From NCBI RefSeq assembly GCF_009734445.1, contig NZ_CP046457.1, positions 1-64,000 on the forward strand: DNA of 64,000 nucleotides, given 5' to 3'. Shown one piece after another: positions 35,027 to 42,963 of the stretch (positions within the stretch are counted from its first letter, which is position 1; each line of letters starts with the position of its first letter). Below the pieces are notes generated by a model. The model did not search any database and was not told the DNA's origin. It was given only the letters and a program-made list of their open reading frames with translations. A program made the position numbers and the translations under genes. The DNA comes from Candidatus Syntrophocurvum alkaliphilum (GTDB lineage Bacteria > Bacillota > Syntrophomonadia > Syntrophomonadales > Syntrophomonadaceae).

Positions 35027-35674
35027 TTGTTTAGTAAACTACGTGAACCGGTTAGTGGACTTACTCATTTGGTAGGTGCATTACTTTCAGTTCTAGGAGC
35101 AATTATATTAATTTACGGTGCTGTTAATGAGGCAACAGTTTGGCATGTAATAGCTTTCTCAATATTTGGGGCTAGTTTATTCTTACTCTATACTGCTAGT
35201 ACTCTTTATCATCTATTACCACTTTCAGAAAAAGGTATTACAGTTTTAAGACGTATAGATCATATGATGATATATGTTCTTATCGCTGGAACATATACAC
35301 CAATTTGCTTGGTAACTTTACATGGAGTATGGGGTTGGACTCTCTTTGGAGTAATTTGGACAATAGCACTAATAGGTTTTGCTTTAAAACTATATTGGTT
35401 TCATGCTCCCCGATGGTTTTCTACACTATTCTATGTTTTAATGGGATTAGTTATTGTTGCATTTCTACCACTTTTATTACAAGAGCTTTCCTCTGGTGCT
35501 TTAGCTTGGATTATAGCCGGTGGAATTATGTATATTATTGGAGCTATAATATATGGTACAAAACTACCTGCATTAAACCTTTCTAAGTGGTTTGGTTTTC
35601 ATGAAGTATTTCATCTCTTTGTTCTTGCCGGTAGTTTTTGCCACTACTGGTTCATGTATTCGTATATACTTTAG
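35027..35674 (+). CDS. Hemolysin III / PAQR-family membrane protein
   Basis: 215 residues from TTG with AAAGGA 8 nt upstream. Seven transmembrane helices and the PAQR (HlyIII) motifs: REPVSGLTHLVGALLS at the N-terminus, STLYHLLPLS, LRRIDHMMIYVLIAGTYTP and FHEVFHLFVLAGSFCHYW near the C-terminus, whose His residues probably bind a metal as in adiponectin receptors. Bacterial function is not settled (lipid or ceramidase-like hydrolysis has been proposed for relatives). It stands alone between two REP-like elements. Confidence 0.88.
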   Translation: MFSKLREPVSGLTHLVGALLSVLGAIILIYGAVNEATVWHVIAFSIFGASLFLLYTASTLYHLLPLSEKGITVLRRIDHMMIYVLIAGTYTPICLVTLHGVWGWTLFGVIWTIALIGFALKLYWFHAPRWFSTLFYVLMGLVIVAFLPLLLQELSSGALAWIIAGGIMYIIGAIIYGTKLPALNLSKWFGFHEVFHLFVLAGSFCHYWFMYSYIL

Positions 35675-35702
35675 AGTCAAAGGGGACGGTTCCTTTTGAC
35701 TC
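35674..35702. repeat. REP-like element, GACTC subtype
   Basis: GAGTCAAAGGGGACGGTTCC plus TTTTGACTC, beginning at the last base of the hemolysin III stop codon. Confidence 0.85.
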
Positions 35703-35742
35703 ACCTGTTAAGAAAAATTTTTGATTATCATATTTATTAATC

Positions 35743-35816
35743 CCGTCTTATTATTTTTTAAAATAGACGCACACTTGAGGGGTGTATGCGTTACTGGGTG
35801 GGGGTTTAAGCAGACC
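35743..35816. repeat. Diverged ~80-bp repeat, copy 1
   Basis: CGTCTTATT, then TTTAAAATAGA, then TTGAGGGGTG and ACTGGGTGGGGGTTTAAG: the same block order as at 38497-38580 with about 70% identity by eye. It includes a local stem ACGCACAC / GTGTATGCGT not kept in copy 2. Lies in the 342-bp gap before the methyltransferase, which otherwise holds nothing recognisable. Confidence 0.6.
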
Positions 35817-36016
35817 TTATTTTTTTTATTTTAGTGGGTTTTAAATCTCTATATTTTTCATATTAATAATTCGGTTTTTCTAATTCGTTGTTTTATCAAG
35901 CGTTAGTGTGGAAATAGGAGTAGCAGTTTAATTACACAATTTTCTATCAATATAAAAAGCTTTATTAATTATGGAGTTATTCTTAACTAATAGAGGGCTT
36001 GAAAAGGAGAGGGTTT

Positions 36017-36676
36017 ATGTTTAGACAAAAGGGGTATAGAGGCATAGGAATGGAAGGCTTTATAGCTAAGTTTTATAATAAAACTGCTCAAAAGAGTAGT
36101 GATGATTATAAAAACCATGCATTAGAGATTTCTAAATATGTTAATGAAGGGGATTTAATTCTTGAAGTAGCACCTGGCCCAGGCTACTCCGCTATAGAAC
36201 TAGCGAAATTAGGTAATTATAATATAACAGGAATAGATATTAGCAAATCCTTACTGGAACTAGCAAAAGATAATATTAAAAATGAGGGGCAAAATATTAA
36301 CTTTATACTAGGAGATGCAGCTTATATGCCATTCGAAGATAATACTTTTGACTTAATCTATTGTAGAGCAGCTTTTAAAAATTTTTCAGAACCTGTAAAG
36401 TCATTAAATGAAATGTACAGAGTACTTAAACCTAGAAAGAATGTAATTATAAATGACTTGAGTAAAGATATTACTAATCATTATATAGACAAGCACATTA
36501 ATAGTATGAATCTAAATATAATTGATACATTTATTACTAAAGTTATTTTTAAAAAGATGTTACGGAGACGTGCATATACAAAAAAACAGTTTGAAAACTT
36601 TATTAAGAAATCTAGTTTTTCAAAACATGAAATAATTGAAAAACAACTAGACTATGACATTTGGTTAGAAAAATAA
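36017..36676 (+). CDS. Class I SAM-dependent methyltransferase
   Basis: 219 residues from ATG 36017, which has AAGGAG at 7 nt; a TTG six codons earlier lies before that site. Motif I is LILEVAPGPGYSAIEL (D/E-x-x-P-G-P-G form), followed by ITGIDISKSLLELA and FEDNTFDLIYCRAAFKNFSEP, a Methyltransf_11/25 pattern. The C-terminal region after VLKPRKNVIINDL is Lys-rich. No substrate clue; isolated gene between REP-like elements and the lipoprotein gene. Confidence 0.8.
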   Translation: MFRQKGYRGIGMEGFIAKFYNKTAQKSSDDYKNHALEISKYVNEGDLILEVAPGPGYSAIELAKLGNYNITGIDISKSLLELAKDNIKNEGQNINFILGDAAYMPFEDNTFDLIYCRAAFKNFSEPVKSLNEMYRVLKPRKNVIINDLSKDITNHYIDKHINSMNLNIIDTFITKVIFKKMLRRRAYTKKQFENFIKKSSFSKHEIIEKQLDYDIWLEK

Positions 36677-36696
36677 ATTACATAGTGAGTGAAAAT

Positions 36697-36725
36697 GAGT
36701 CAAAAGGAACCGTCCCTTTTGACTC
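36697..36725. repeat. REP-like element, GACTC subtype
   Basis: GAGTCAAAAGGAACCGTCCC plus TTTTGACTC, 20 bp after the methyltransferase stop. Confidence 0.85.
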
Positions 36726-36780
36726 TAACATAGTATATAGAACAAAGATATAGTTGTTTCAATGCGAGGAGGTAATTTAA

Positions 36781-38310
36781 GTGTCTAAAATAAAGATGCT
36801 AATATATTCAGGTTTCATTTTAATTATAATTTTGTCAGCTATTTTTACCGCTGGCTGCACGGCTGATTATAATATCACCCTAGAAGCCAAACCAGAGAAA
36901 GCAGGTAAACTAACAGGGGAAGGAACCTATAAGGAAGGTCAAAAGGCGACCTTAACAGCCGAAGCAGAAGAGGGTTATGAATTTGTAATGTGGACAGCTA
37001 ATGGTGAAAAAGTAAGTACAGATAAAACCTTTCAGCTTATGGTTGAAGGTGATAAAAAATTAAACGCTATATTTTACCCTTATGGGTTTCAAGAAGAAGT
37101 ATTGAAACTATCTGAAGAAGCCTTTTCTGTTTACTTAGGTTATGGTAATCCATCTATATTTACTTCAAGTGCTAAGCAGGAATTGGAAAAAGGCAACTTA
37201 AATATAGATTATCCTGCAGTTAATAATTTTAGGGATGATATTGAAATTGACCTGGACATGGAATTTAAAAATGAAGAAAAAATAGAAGTTAAAGCATTAA
37301 TTAAATACCCACATATAGATGAAAATAAGTTTGATAAATTTAAAGAAAAAATAACAGAAAAGATTATCTCTAAAGCAAATGAAGGGACTATTAATCTTTC
37401 TGAAGTATACTCTCAGGTGCTCAAAGACCAAAGTCTTTCTAGTAAAGAAACCAGTAAAAATATGACAATAAAAAAAGTAGAAGATGAATTACAAGTTATT
37501 AATATGGATCCACCGGGTGAAATTTTATTATCTTTTGATGAATTTTATCAATATGCAGTTGCTGATCAAATTGATGAAGTACTTGTGAATATTGATAAAG
37601 ACAATGTATTTGGTGGAGATGGAGTAAAAGAAGCAGCAACTGCAAGGTTTTCAGGTATTCAAATAAACATAGTTGGCCCTGCAATAGACCCTAATTACTT
37701 GCTAAACGAAACTAGCATTATTTTAGCAGATACATCTATAATTCCCCTAAATACTATATGGGAACAATTAGTACAACAAGTAGATTATGAGCCTTTCTTA
37801 AACTTTGGACCTGAAAATTATTTTAATAGAATTGAGTTTAGAAAAGTGCCTGACCACGACAAAAAATCTATTTATCTAACAAGACCATATGCTGTTCTTA
37901 CAATGGATAGTGTAATTGGCTATGTTGATGAAGAAATGAAAAAAATTAATTTATTTAATAAAATTTCGGGACCAGGTAATATGGTAAGCGATTTTTTCTG
38001 GGCTCCTAATGGTGATTTTTTAGCTTATTCCTATACAGAGAGTGGATCAGGATTTGTTAATTTAGATGTATATGATATAAAAGAAGATAAAGTTATACAA
38101 ATAACTAATTTAAATGATTTCAAAGAACATTATGATATTAAACATGGTTTTATAGGAAAGTTTAGCAATTTTAAATGGTCCGAAACTGGAAATATTTTTT
38201 ATTTTAACGTTAAAGAGGTTGATTATAGCAATGGTGAAGAAGACACAGCAAAAGAATCTATATCTTGGAGATTTAATGTTGAAGATAAAAAGCTAAAGGT
38301 AAATGGTTAA
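36781..38310 (+). CDS. Lipoprotein with InlB B-repeat-like domain and beta-propeller-like C-terminus
   Basis: 509 residues from GTG with GAGGAGG 8 nt upstream. A lipoprotein signal ends at TAGC, so the protein is anchored outside. Residues ~20-97 form a divergent InlB-type B-repeat (YEFVMWTANGEKVSTDKTFQ). The middle region (110-260) is helical/acidic and has a DUF-like sheet. Residues ~400-460 (DFFWAPNGDFLAYSYTESG, VNLDVYDIKEDKVIQIT) resemble TolB/WD40 strands, but only one or two blades are present. Function unknown. The gene ends 8 bp before a large REP palindrome. Confidence 0.65.
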   Translation: MSKIKMLIYSGFILIIILSAIFTAGCTADYNITLEAKPEKAGKLTGEGTYKEGQKATLTAEAEEGYEFVMWTANGEKVSTDKTFQLMVEGDKKLNAIFYPYGFQEEVLKLSEEAFSVYLGYGNPSIFTSSAKQELEKGNLNIDYPAVNNFRDDIEIDLDMEFKNEEKIEVKALIKYPHIDENKFDKFKEKITEKIISKANEGTINLSEVYSQVLKDQSLSSKETSKNMTIKKVEDELQVINMDPPGEILLSFDEFYQYAVADQIDEVLVNIDKDNVFGGDGVKEAATARFSGIQINIVGPAIDPNYLLNETSIILADTSIIPLNTIWEQLVQQVDYEPFLNFGPENYFNRIEFRKVPDHDKKSIYLTRPYAVLTMDSVIGYVDEEMKKINLFNKISGPGNMVSDFFWAPNGDFLAYSYTESGSGFVNLDVYDIKEDKVIQITNLNDFKEHYDIKHGFIGKFSNFKWSETGNIFYFNVKEVDYSNGEEDTAKESISWRFNVEDKKLKVNG

Positions 38311-38317
38311 ATGAAAT

Positions 38318-38406
38318 GAACAGGGGACGAATAGAACAGGGGACGGTCCTTTGTTCTATTAGAGATAGAACAAAGGACCGTCCCCTGTTCTATTCGTCTC
38401 CTGTTC
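38318..38406. repeat. Nested REP-like palindrome, 89 bp
   Basis: GAACAGGGGACGAATAGAAC and a full GGGGACGGTCC unit are followed by their almost exact inverse: about 40-bp arms around a 7-nt loop (TTAGAGA). Two REP-like units lie head to head, each arm carrying an extra partial unit. Confidence 0.9.
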
Positions 38407-38440
38407 TACATAAATTTAATTAAAAAAATGGGGGGAAAAT

Positions 38441-38469
38441 TAGGACGTGGGGACGTTTCTCCTGTCCTA
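38441..38469. repeat. REP-like element, TAGGAC variant
   Basis: TAGGACGTGGGGACGTTTCT plus CCTGTCCTA, a variant of the family with GTCCTA ends. It is preceded by AAAAAAATGGGGGGAAAATTA, identical to the ribosome binding region at 40781-40801. Confidence 0.7.
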
Positions 38470-38496
38470 CTTTAAATATCACCTTTATCAACCATC

Positions 38497-38590
38497 GTCT
38501 TATTTATTATAAGTTTTTAAAATAGATATATCAGTTAAGGGGTACATCCGTAACTGGGGGCGGGTTCAAGTCCTGCCTTCGAACCAATTT
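38497..38590 (+). other. Diverged repeat copy 2 ending in a tRNA T-arm-like sequence
   Basis: Matches the block order of 35743-35816 and continues into GCGGG-TTCAAGT-CCTGC, a complete T stem and T loop with canonical TTCAA, then CTTCGAACCA. No matching 5' acceptor strand, D arm or anticodon arm is present, so it is not a functional tRNA. It is followed by a terminator as tRNA genes often are. A decayed tRNA 3' end or an old attachment site are both possible. Confidence 0.35.
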
Positions 38591-38597
38591 AAATATT

Positions 38598-38626
38598 AAA
38601 AGCCATGTATTATTGCATGGCTTTTT
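38598..38626 (+). terminator. Terminator after tRNA-like fragment
   Basis: 10-bp stem AAAAGCCATG / CATGGCTTTT with a T-rich tail. Confidence 0.75.
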
Positions 38627-38849
38627 CGTATTTCTGAGTCTTTAAAAAAACGGAAAAATTTGTAATAAAAATCCAAGAATTTAATTTTTTTATGTTATAA
38701 TTTGAAACATATTTTGGCAATTTCCTTGACTATAAAAATTATTATAATATTACGGTTTCGATATTATTAGAAGAACACCAAGATTCTTTTAGTTTATTTT
38801 ATTAACAAGAAAAACAAAATTTGCTAATTTTTTATGGGGAGAGTAGGGG

Positions 38850-40577
38850 ATGAAAGATAGATTAAAATCATTCTTATTTTTTATATGTTTAGGATTAACA
38901 TTGATAGCTATTTATTTTAATTATTTCTTAAATATTAATATTATTTATACACATTTATTTTATATTGTAATTGTTATAACAGGTGTTCTGTTTTATAGAT
39001 ATGTTATATATGTCGCACTTTATTTAGGTTTGTTGCATATTTGTCTTGACTATCTAAGTAGTGGATTATTATCACTTTCTACTTTATTAAGAGCAATAAT
39101 AATGTTAATTGTTGCTATAATCCTATACAAACTAATAGAAAAGTTAAAAAGAGAAAAAAAAGAACTAGGAAAAGTTGATGACCTAACTAATAAGCTAATT
39201 CTTTCAAATAAGATGAAAGTGTTATTTTTATTATTTATTTGTTTAGGAATAACAGTATTAAGCATATATTTTAATTATTTTTTAAATATTAATATTGTTT
39301 ATACACATTTATTTTATGTTGTTATTGCTGTATGTGGTATTTGGTTTTATAGATACGTTATATATGTAGCAGCTTATCTTGGGTTCTTACATATTTTAGT
39401 TGCTTATTTAAGTAGTGGCGCTTTATCTGTAGATGCATTATATCGCTCAATAATTATTTTGTTTGTTGCTATGGTAATATACAAATTATTTTATGAAATA
39501 GAAATTAAAAATAAATCACTAGAAAATATGAAGACGACTCTTCAGTTAGTTTTTGATAACTTACAAGAAATAGTTACTTATATTGATAAAGATTTTAACA
39601 TTGTTTGGGTTAATAAATCGGCAAGTAAATTCTTTAATATAAATCCTGAACAATCCATTGGGGAAAAATGTTATGCAGTTTTATTAGGTAGAGATAAGCC
39701 ATGCGAAGATTGTCCTGCTTCTTATTCAATTAGCACAGGTGAACCAATTACCAAAGAGCGTAATATGAAAAATAATGATTTTATGATATCTATAACACCA
39801 ATAACTCAATATAATGGAGAGGTTGTTGGTGTTATTAAATCACATTTAAATATATCGGATTACAAAGACAATCAAAAGAAATTAGTTAAAATGCAAAACC
39901 TAAACTTAATTGGGAGTATGGCTGCAGGAATTGCTCATGAAATAAGGAACCCTATGACAACAATTAGAGGATTTTTACAGCTATTGGAAAACAATGAAAA
40001 TAGTGAAACAATTAAACTTATGATCGAAGAATTGGATAGTGCAAATAAAATTATAAAAGATTTTTTGTTATTGTCTAAAGCAAATTCTTTTAAACTTTTA
40101 AAACAAGATTTGAATGATTTAATTATTTCTTTATATCCTTTAATTATCTCTAATGCAGATTACTATAATATTAATGTGGAATTAGAATTGAAAGAGATTC
40201 CAAATTTATCATTAGATGAAATTCAAATACGTAAACTAATAATTAACCTTATTCAAAATTCTATAGAGTCGATGCAAGGTGAAGGAAAAATAATTATTAA
40301 AACCTATATGGATATTAATAATGTTACTTTATGTATTAAGGATGAAGGACATGGTATTGATAGTAGTATAAAAGATATGGTGGATATTCCTTTTTTTACT
40401 ACTAAAGATGATAAAATTGGCCTTGGGTTATCTATCTGTTACTATATAGCTAAAAATCATAATGCTGAATTAACTTTTGACTCTAATAATTTAGGCACGA
40501 ATTTTTATTTAAAATTTAAGGAAACAGAAAGTACAATCCATAACTCTGCAAATACACAAGAAATACTTTTGACTTAA
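38850..40577 (+). CDS. PAS sensor histidine kinase with duplicated membrane module
   Basis: 575 residues, GGGGAG 7 nt before the ATG. The N-terminus is two near-identical membrane modules of about 90 residues, 118 residues apart (for example IYFNYFLNINIIYTHLFY at 21 and IYFNYFLNINIVYTHLFY at 139), joined by a charged linker. A PAS domain follows (about 230-345) with the Cys motif CYAVLLGRDKPCEDCP, then HisKA with phospho-acceptor His363 (AAGIAHEIRNP) and HATPase_c with NLIQNSIES, DEGHGID and GLGLSI boxes. No response regulator is adjacent, as with orphan kinases feeding the Spo0A phosphorelay. The signal is unknown; the PAS Cys cluster suggests redox or metal sensing. Confidence 0.88.
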   Translation: MKDRLKSFLFFICLGLTLIAIYFNYFLNINIIYTHLFYIVIVITGVLFYRYVIYVALYLGLLHICLDYLSSGLLSLSTLLRAIIMLIVAIILYKLIEKLKREKKELGKVDDLTNKLILSNKMKVLFLLFICLGITVLSIYFNYFLNINIVYTHLFYVVIAVCGIWFYRYVIYVAAYLGFLHILVAYLSSGALSVDALYRSIIILFVAMVIYKLFYEIEIKNKSLENMKTTLQLVFDNLQEIVTYIDKDFNIVWVNKSASKFFNINPEQSIGEKCYAVLLGRDKPCEDCPASYSISTGEPITKERNMKNNDFMISITPITQYNGEVVGVIKSHLNISDYKDNQKKLVKMQNLNLIGSMAAGIAHEIRNPMTTIRGFLQLLENNENSETIKLMIEELDSANKIIKDFLLLSKANSFKLLKQDLNDLIISLYPLIISNADYYNINVELELKEIPNLSLDEIQIRKLIINLIQNSIESMQGEGKIIIKTYMDINNVTLCIKDEGHGIDSSIKDMVDIPFFTTKDDKIGLGLSICYYIAKNHNAELTFDSNNLGTNFYLKFKETESTIHNSANTQEILLT

Positions 40578-40584
40578 ACAAAAA

Positions 40585-40610
40585 TAGAACAGGGGACGGT
40601 TCTTTGTTCT
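40585..40610. repeat. REP-like element, GTTCT subtype (inverted pair, left)
   Basis: TAGAACAGGGGACGGTTCTT plus TGTTCT, 8 bp after the kinase stop; the opposite-orientation copy lies at 40635. Confidence 0.85.
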
Positions 40611-40634
40611 GTGGCTTATGCTGTGTTTAGTTGT

Positions 40635-40660
40635 AAAACAAAGAACCGTCCCCTGTTCTA
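40635..40660. repeat. REP-like element, GTTCT subtype (inverted pair, right)
   Basis: AAAACAAAGAACCGTCCCCT plus GTTCTA; with the left copy it can form a long hairpin after the kinase gene. Confidence 0.85.
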
Positions 40661-40673
40661 CGCTGTTCTAATT

Positions 40674-40701
40674 TTGAAAAGTATTTCATAATTGATATGA
40701 T
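40674..40701 (+). promoter_or_regulatory. Promoter of the Met-rich protein gene
   Basis: TTGAAA, 16-bp spacer, TATGAT, about 100 bp before the start codon. Confidence 0.5.
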
Positions 40702-40800
40702 ATTATTATTATTTGCTCTAATATTATTGTTTTTATTAATAATATTAGTTGCAGGTTATGCCTTGAGGGAATATTTAAATAAAAAAATGGGGGGAAAATT

Positions 40801-41058
40801 ATGCAGGAAGTTAAAAAGCAGTTTGATAATTTATCAGATGAAGAGAAAAAGGAATTTTTAAAAAGTATAAGTCCTGAATTAGCTAAAATTTGCAAAGAAA
40901 ATCCCATGGAGATGATGGAGAATTTTATGCCTGTCTTTATGGATATGATGCCTGAAATGATGACTATGTGCATGCAAATGATGCAAGACTCGAAAATGGA
41001 TATGTCACAAATGATGTCAATGATGATGAACATGAATAATAAAAAAGAAAATGATTAA
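40801..41058 (+). CDS. Small methionine-rich protein (85 aa)
   Basis: ATG with GGGGGG 6 nt upstream. After an acidic, helical N-terminus (FDNLSDEEKKEFLKSISPEL) the C-terminal half is dominated by Met: about 22 of 85 residues, in runs such as MMTMCMQMMQ and MSQMMSMMM, many spaced M-x-x-M, plus two Cys. No signal peptide. Met-rich clusters bind Cu(I) or Ag(I) in other proteins, or form hydrophobic helix bundles; neither is proven here. A terminator follows directly, so it is monocistronic. No named family recognised. Confidence 0.75.
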   Translation: MQEVKKQFDNLSDEEKKEFLKSISPELAKICKENPMEMMENFMPVFMDMMPEMMTMCMQMMQDSKMDMSQMMSMMMNMNNKKEND

Positions 41059-41081
41059 GTAATTTATGTTTAAAGAAATTT

Positions 41082-41113
41082 AAAGCCCCGCATTATATTA
41101 ATGTGGGGTTTTT
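41082..41113 (+). terminator. Terminator after Met-rich gene
   Basis: Stem AAAGCCCCGCAT / ATGTGGGGTTTTT with a 7-nt loop. Confidence 0.85.
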
Positions 41114-41236
41114 GCATGGGCTGAGTAAACGAAGCTTATAGAATGAATAATTACCTAAATATTCTCTTATGAGTTAACTCAATTTATGTTATTGTATAAA
41201 TTGTAGTTTTGGCAGGTTGAAAAAAGGAGTAGTAAC

Positions 41237-41704
41237 ATGGGTTGGTTAATTTCTATATGGGAGTATGTTTTAGTATTTGTGTTAGCAGCAATACCTTGGA
41301 TTGAAATATTAGTAGTTATACCTATAGCTATTATTCAAGGGTTAAACCCTATACTAGTTGCGGTAATGTCTTTTTCAGGAAATTTTCTGACGGTTTTTAT
41401 ATTAATTGTATTATTTGAAAAATATCAAAAATGGCGAAGCAAGAAAAAAGATATAACCGAACAAGACAAAAAACCATCAAAAAGAACTGAGAGAGCAAAG
41501 GATATATGGTATAAATATGGAGTACCTGGCTTATCTTTTGCTGGTCCAATAATAACTGGAAGCCATGTAGCAGTAATAATTGGTATGGTATTAGGTGCTA
41601 AGAAATACTCTATGACTACATGGATGACTATTAGTTTAGGTATTTGGACATTAGCTATTACAGTAGTATCATACTATGGATTAGATTTTTTTAACCTTAT
41701 TTAA
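41237..41704 (+). CDS. Small multidrug export protein family (PF06695-like)
   Basis: 155 residues, AAGGAG 8 nt upstream. Four hydrophobic helices; the family's conserved strings are AAIPWIEILVVIPIAI near the N-terminus and YGVPGLSFAGPIITGSHVAVIIGMVLGA in the second half, separated by a Lys-rich loop. Annotated as putative small multidrug export proteins, but the activity is not well tested. Its stop lies about 20 bp before a hairpin that contains the next gene's ribosome binding site. Confidence 0.8.
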   Translation: MGWLISIWEYVLVFVLAAIPWIEILVVIPIAIIQGLNPILVAVMSFSGNFLTVFILIVLFEKYQKWRSKKKDITEQDKKPSKRTERAKDIWYKYGVPGLSFAGPIITGSHVAVIIGMVLGAKKYSMTTWMTISLGIWTLAITVVSYYGLDFFNLI

Positions 41705-41725
41705 TAAAATATGTAAAGTCTAAAA

Positions 41726-41763
41726 AACCACCTTTCTCATAAATTTAAGTGAGAGGTGGTTTT
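41726..41763 (+). promoter_or_regulatory. Hairpin covering the ribosome binding site of the next gene
   Basis: AAACCACCTTTCTC (41726) pairs with GAGAGGTGGTTTT (41751), and the 3' arm is the Shine-Dalgarno of the GTG at 41766. It either ends the upstream transcript or blocks translation of read-through mRNA. Confidence 0.55.
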
Positions 41764-41765
41764 CT

Positions 41766-42809
41766 GTGATTTTACTAACCAAAAATATTTTAAAACTATT
41801 TATATCGGCTATGTTTATTATTTTGCTAGCATTTTTATTAATAGATAAAACTGGTTCTTATGATAGCAACTTTAAACTTGGTGGCTATATTCACGATGTA
41901 AATTATAAAGAGGAAGATATTGATACTCCTGTTTTTACAGCAGAAGATTTGCTTTATGATATCGAAAGATTCCAACGCCCATCAAAAGAGTCACAGTTAG
42001 AATTAAAGTATACTTTTGATATAGATGATTTTGAGGATAAAGAGCCTTATATCCCAAAAGATTATCCTAAAAAATTCAAATCATCTCAAGATGTAATTCA
42101 TGCTTATTATTCTATTTTAAAAGAAGCATCTTATATGGAAGGATATCATGGTGGATGTGGAACAATTGGCTGGGATAAGATACCTTATCCATATGCTTAT
42201 GAACTTTTAAGTGAAGAAACAAAAAATACAATCTCCTTTAAAAAATTCAAGAATTCTTTCAAGGGAACAGGTCATATAACTGCATTAAAATTATACCCAG
42301 CATATAATCCAAGGAATAATGATAAAAATATTGATTATAACTTTGTAGAAGTTGAAGTAATCACGGGTCCTCCGTACTCAACAAAATCAAATAAAAAGCC
42401 CAGCTACTTTGCTTACTATTATGGAATAGTAACAACTGAATATAATAAATCTACTGGATGGAAAATAAGTGCTATTGACTATATTGCTGAAGATTTTTTA
42501 TGTGCTCCCTATCATTTTTGGCACTGGGATAGTAAGGAGTTTACGAAGGCAGTATATGGGGGATGGTATAGTTTAATAAATGAAATCGATAATATAGAAA
42601 TAAAAGATCCACTTATTTCTATTTATGCTAGTAAAAAAGATAAAAAATATAAATTTCACTTTGTTAGACTAACCAATGGGGAAGACATATTGCTTAATGA
42701 ATATATTTATAAAGATGAAAAATGGGAAGAAGTAAATTTATTAAATCCTGAACATCAGTTATATAAAATGTCTATTCTTAAATTTGAACAAAAAATACTA
42801 ACAAAATAG
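41766..42809 (+). CDS. Hypothetical membrane-anchored extracytoplasmic protein
   Basis: 347 residues from GTG with AGAGGTGG 6 nt upstream. One N-terminal transmembrane helix (about 8-26) and then a soluble, Tyr/Lys-rich alpha/beta domain, presumably outside the cell. Segments such as AYYSILKEASYMEGYHGGCGTIGW and WHWDSKEFTKAVYGGWY recur in clostridial hypothetical proteins, but I do not recognise a named family. Two Cys could form a disulfide. No operon partner is evident downstream (155 bp gap to the nitrilase). Confidence 0.6.
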   Translation: MILLTKNILKLFISAMFIILLAFLLIDKTGSYDSNFKLGGYIHDVNYKEEDIDTPVFTAEDLLYDIERFQRPSKESQLELKYTFDIDDFEDKEPYIPKDYPKKFKSSQDVIHAYYSILKEASYMEGYHGGCGTIGWDKIPYPYAYELLSEETKNTISFKKFKNSFKGTGHITALKLYPAYNPRNNDKNIDYNFVEVEVITGPPYSTKSNKKPSYFAYYYGIVTTEYNKSTGWKISAIDYIAEDFLCAPYHFWHWDSKEFTKAVYGGWYSLINEIDNIEIKDPLISIYASKKDKKYKFHFVRLTNGEDILLNEYIYKDEKWEEVNLLNPEHQLYKMSILKFEQKILTK

Positions 42810-42963
42810 AAAGCATTGGCAAACTTGTTCTAACTATCCGTGGTTTCTGGCAAATTTTTTCCGTAAAATAGCAAGTGCTTTAACAGAAAAAAATTACCAC
42901 CTTGTCAATCACCGTATTTCCCCGTAGAATTAGTGAAGTAAAACTGTTGGGGATGTGATATAT

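Noticed and set aside
38540-38585. Functional tRNA gene
   Set aside because: Only the T arm and a CCA-like end are present; no acceptor 5' strand, D arm or anticodon arm.
40697-40864. 54-codon hydrophobic frame before and overlapping the Met-rich gene
   Set aside because: Its ATG lies inside a good -10 box and has no ribosome binding site; it overlaps a better-supported gene in another frame.
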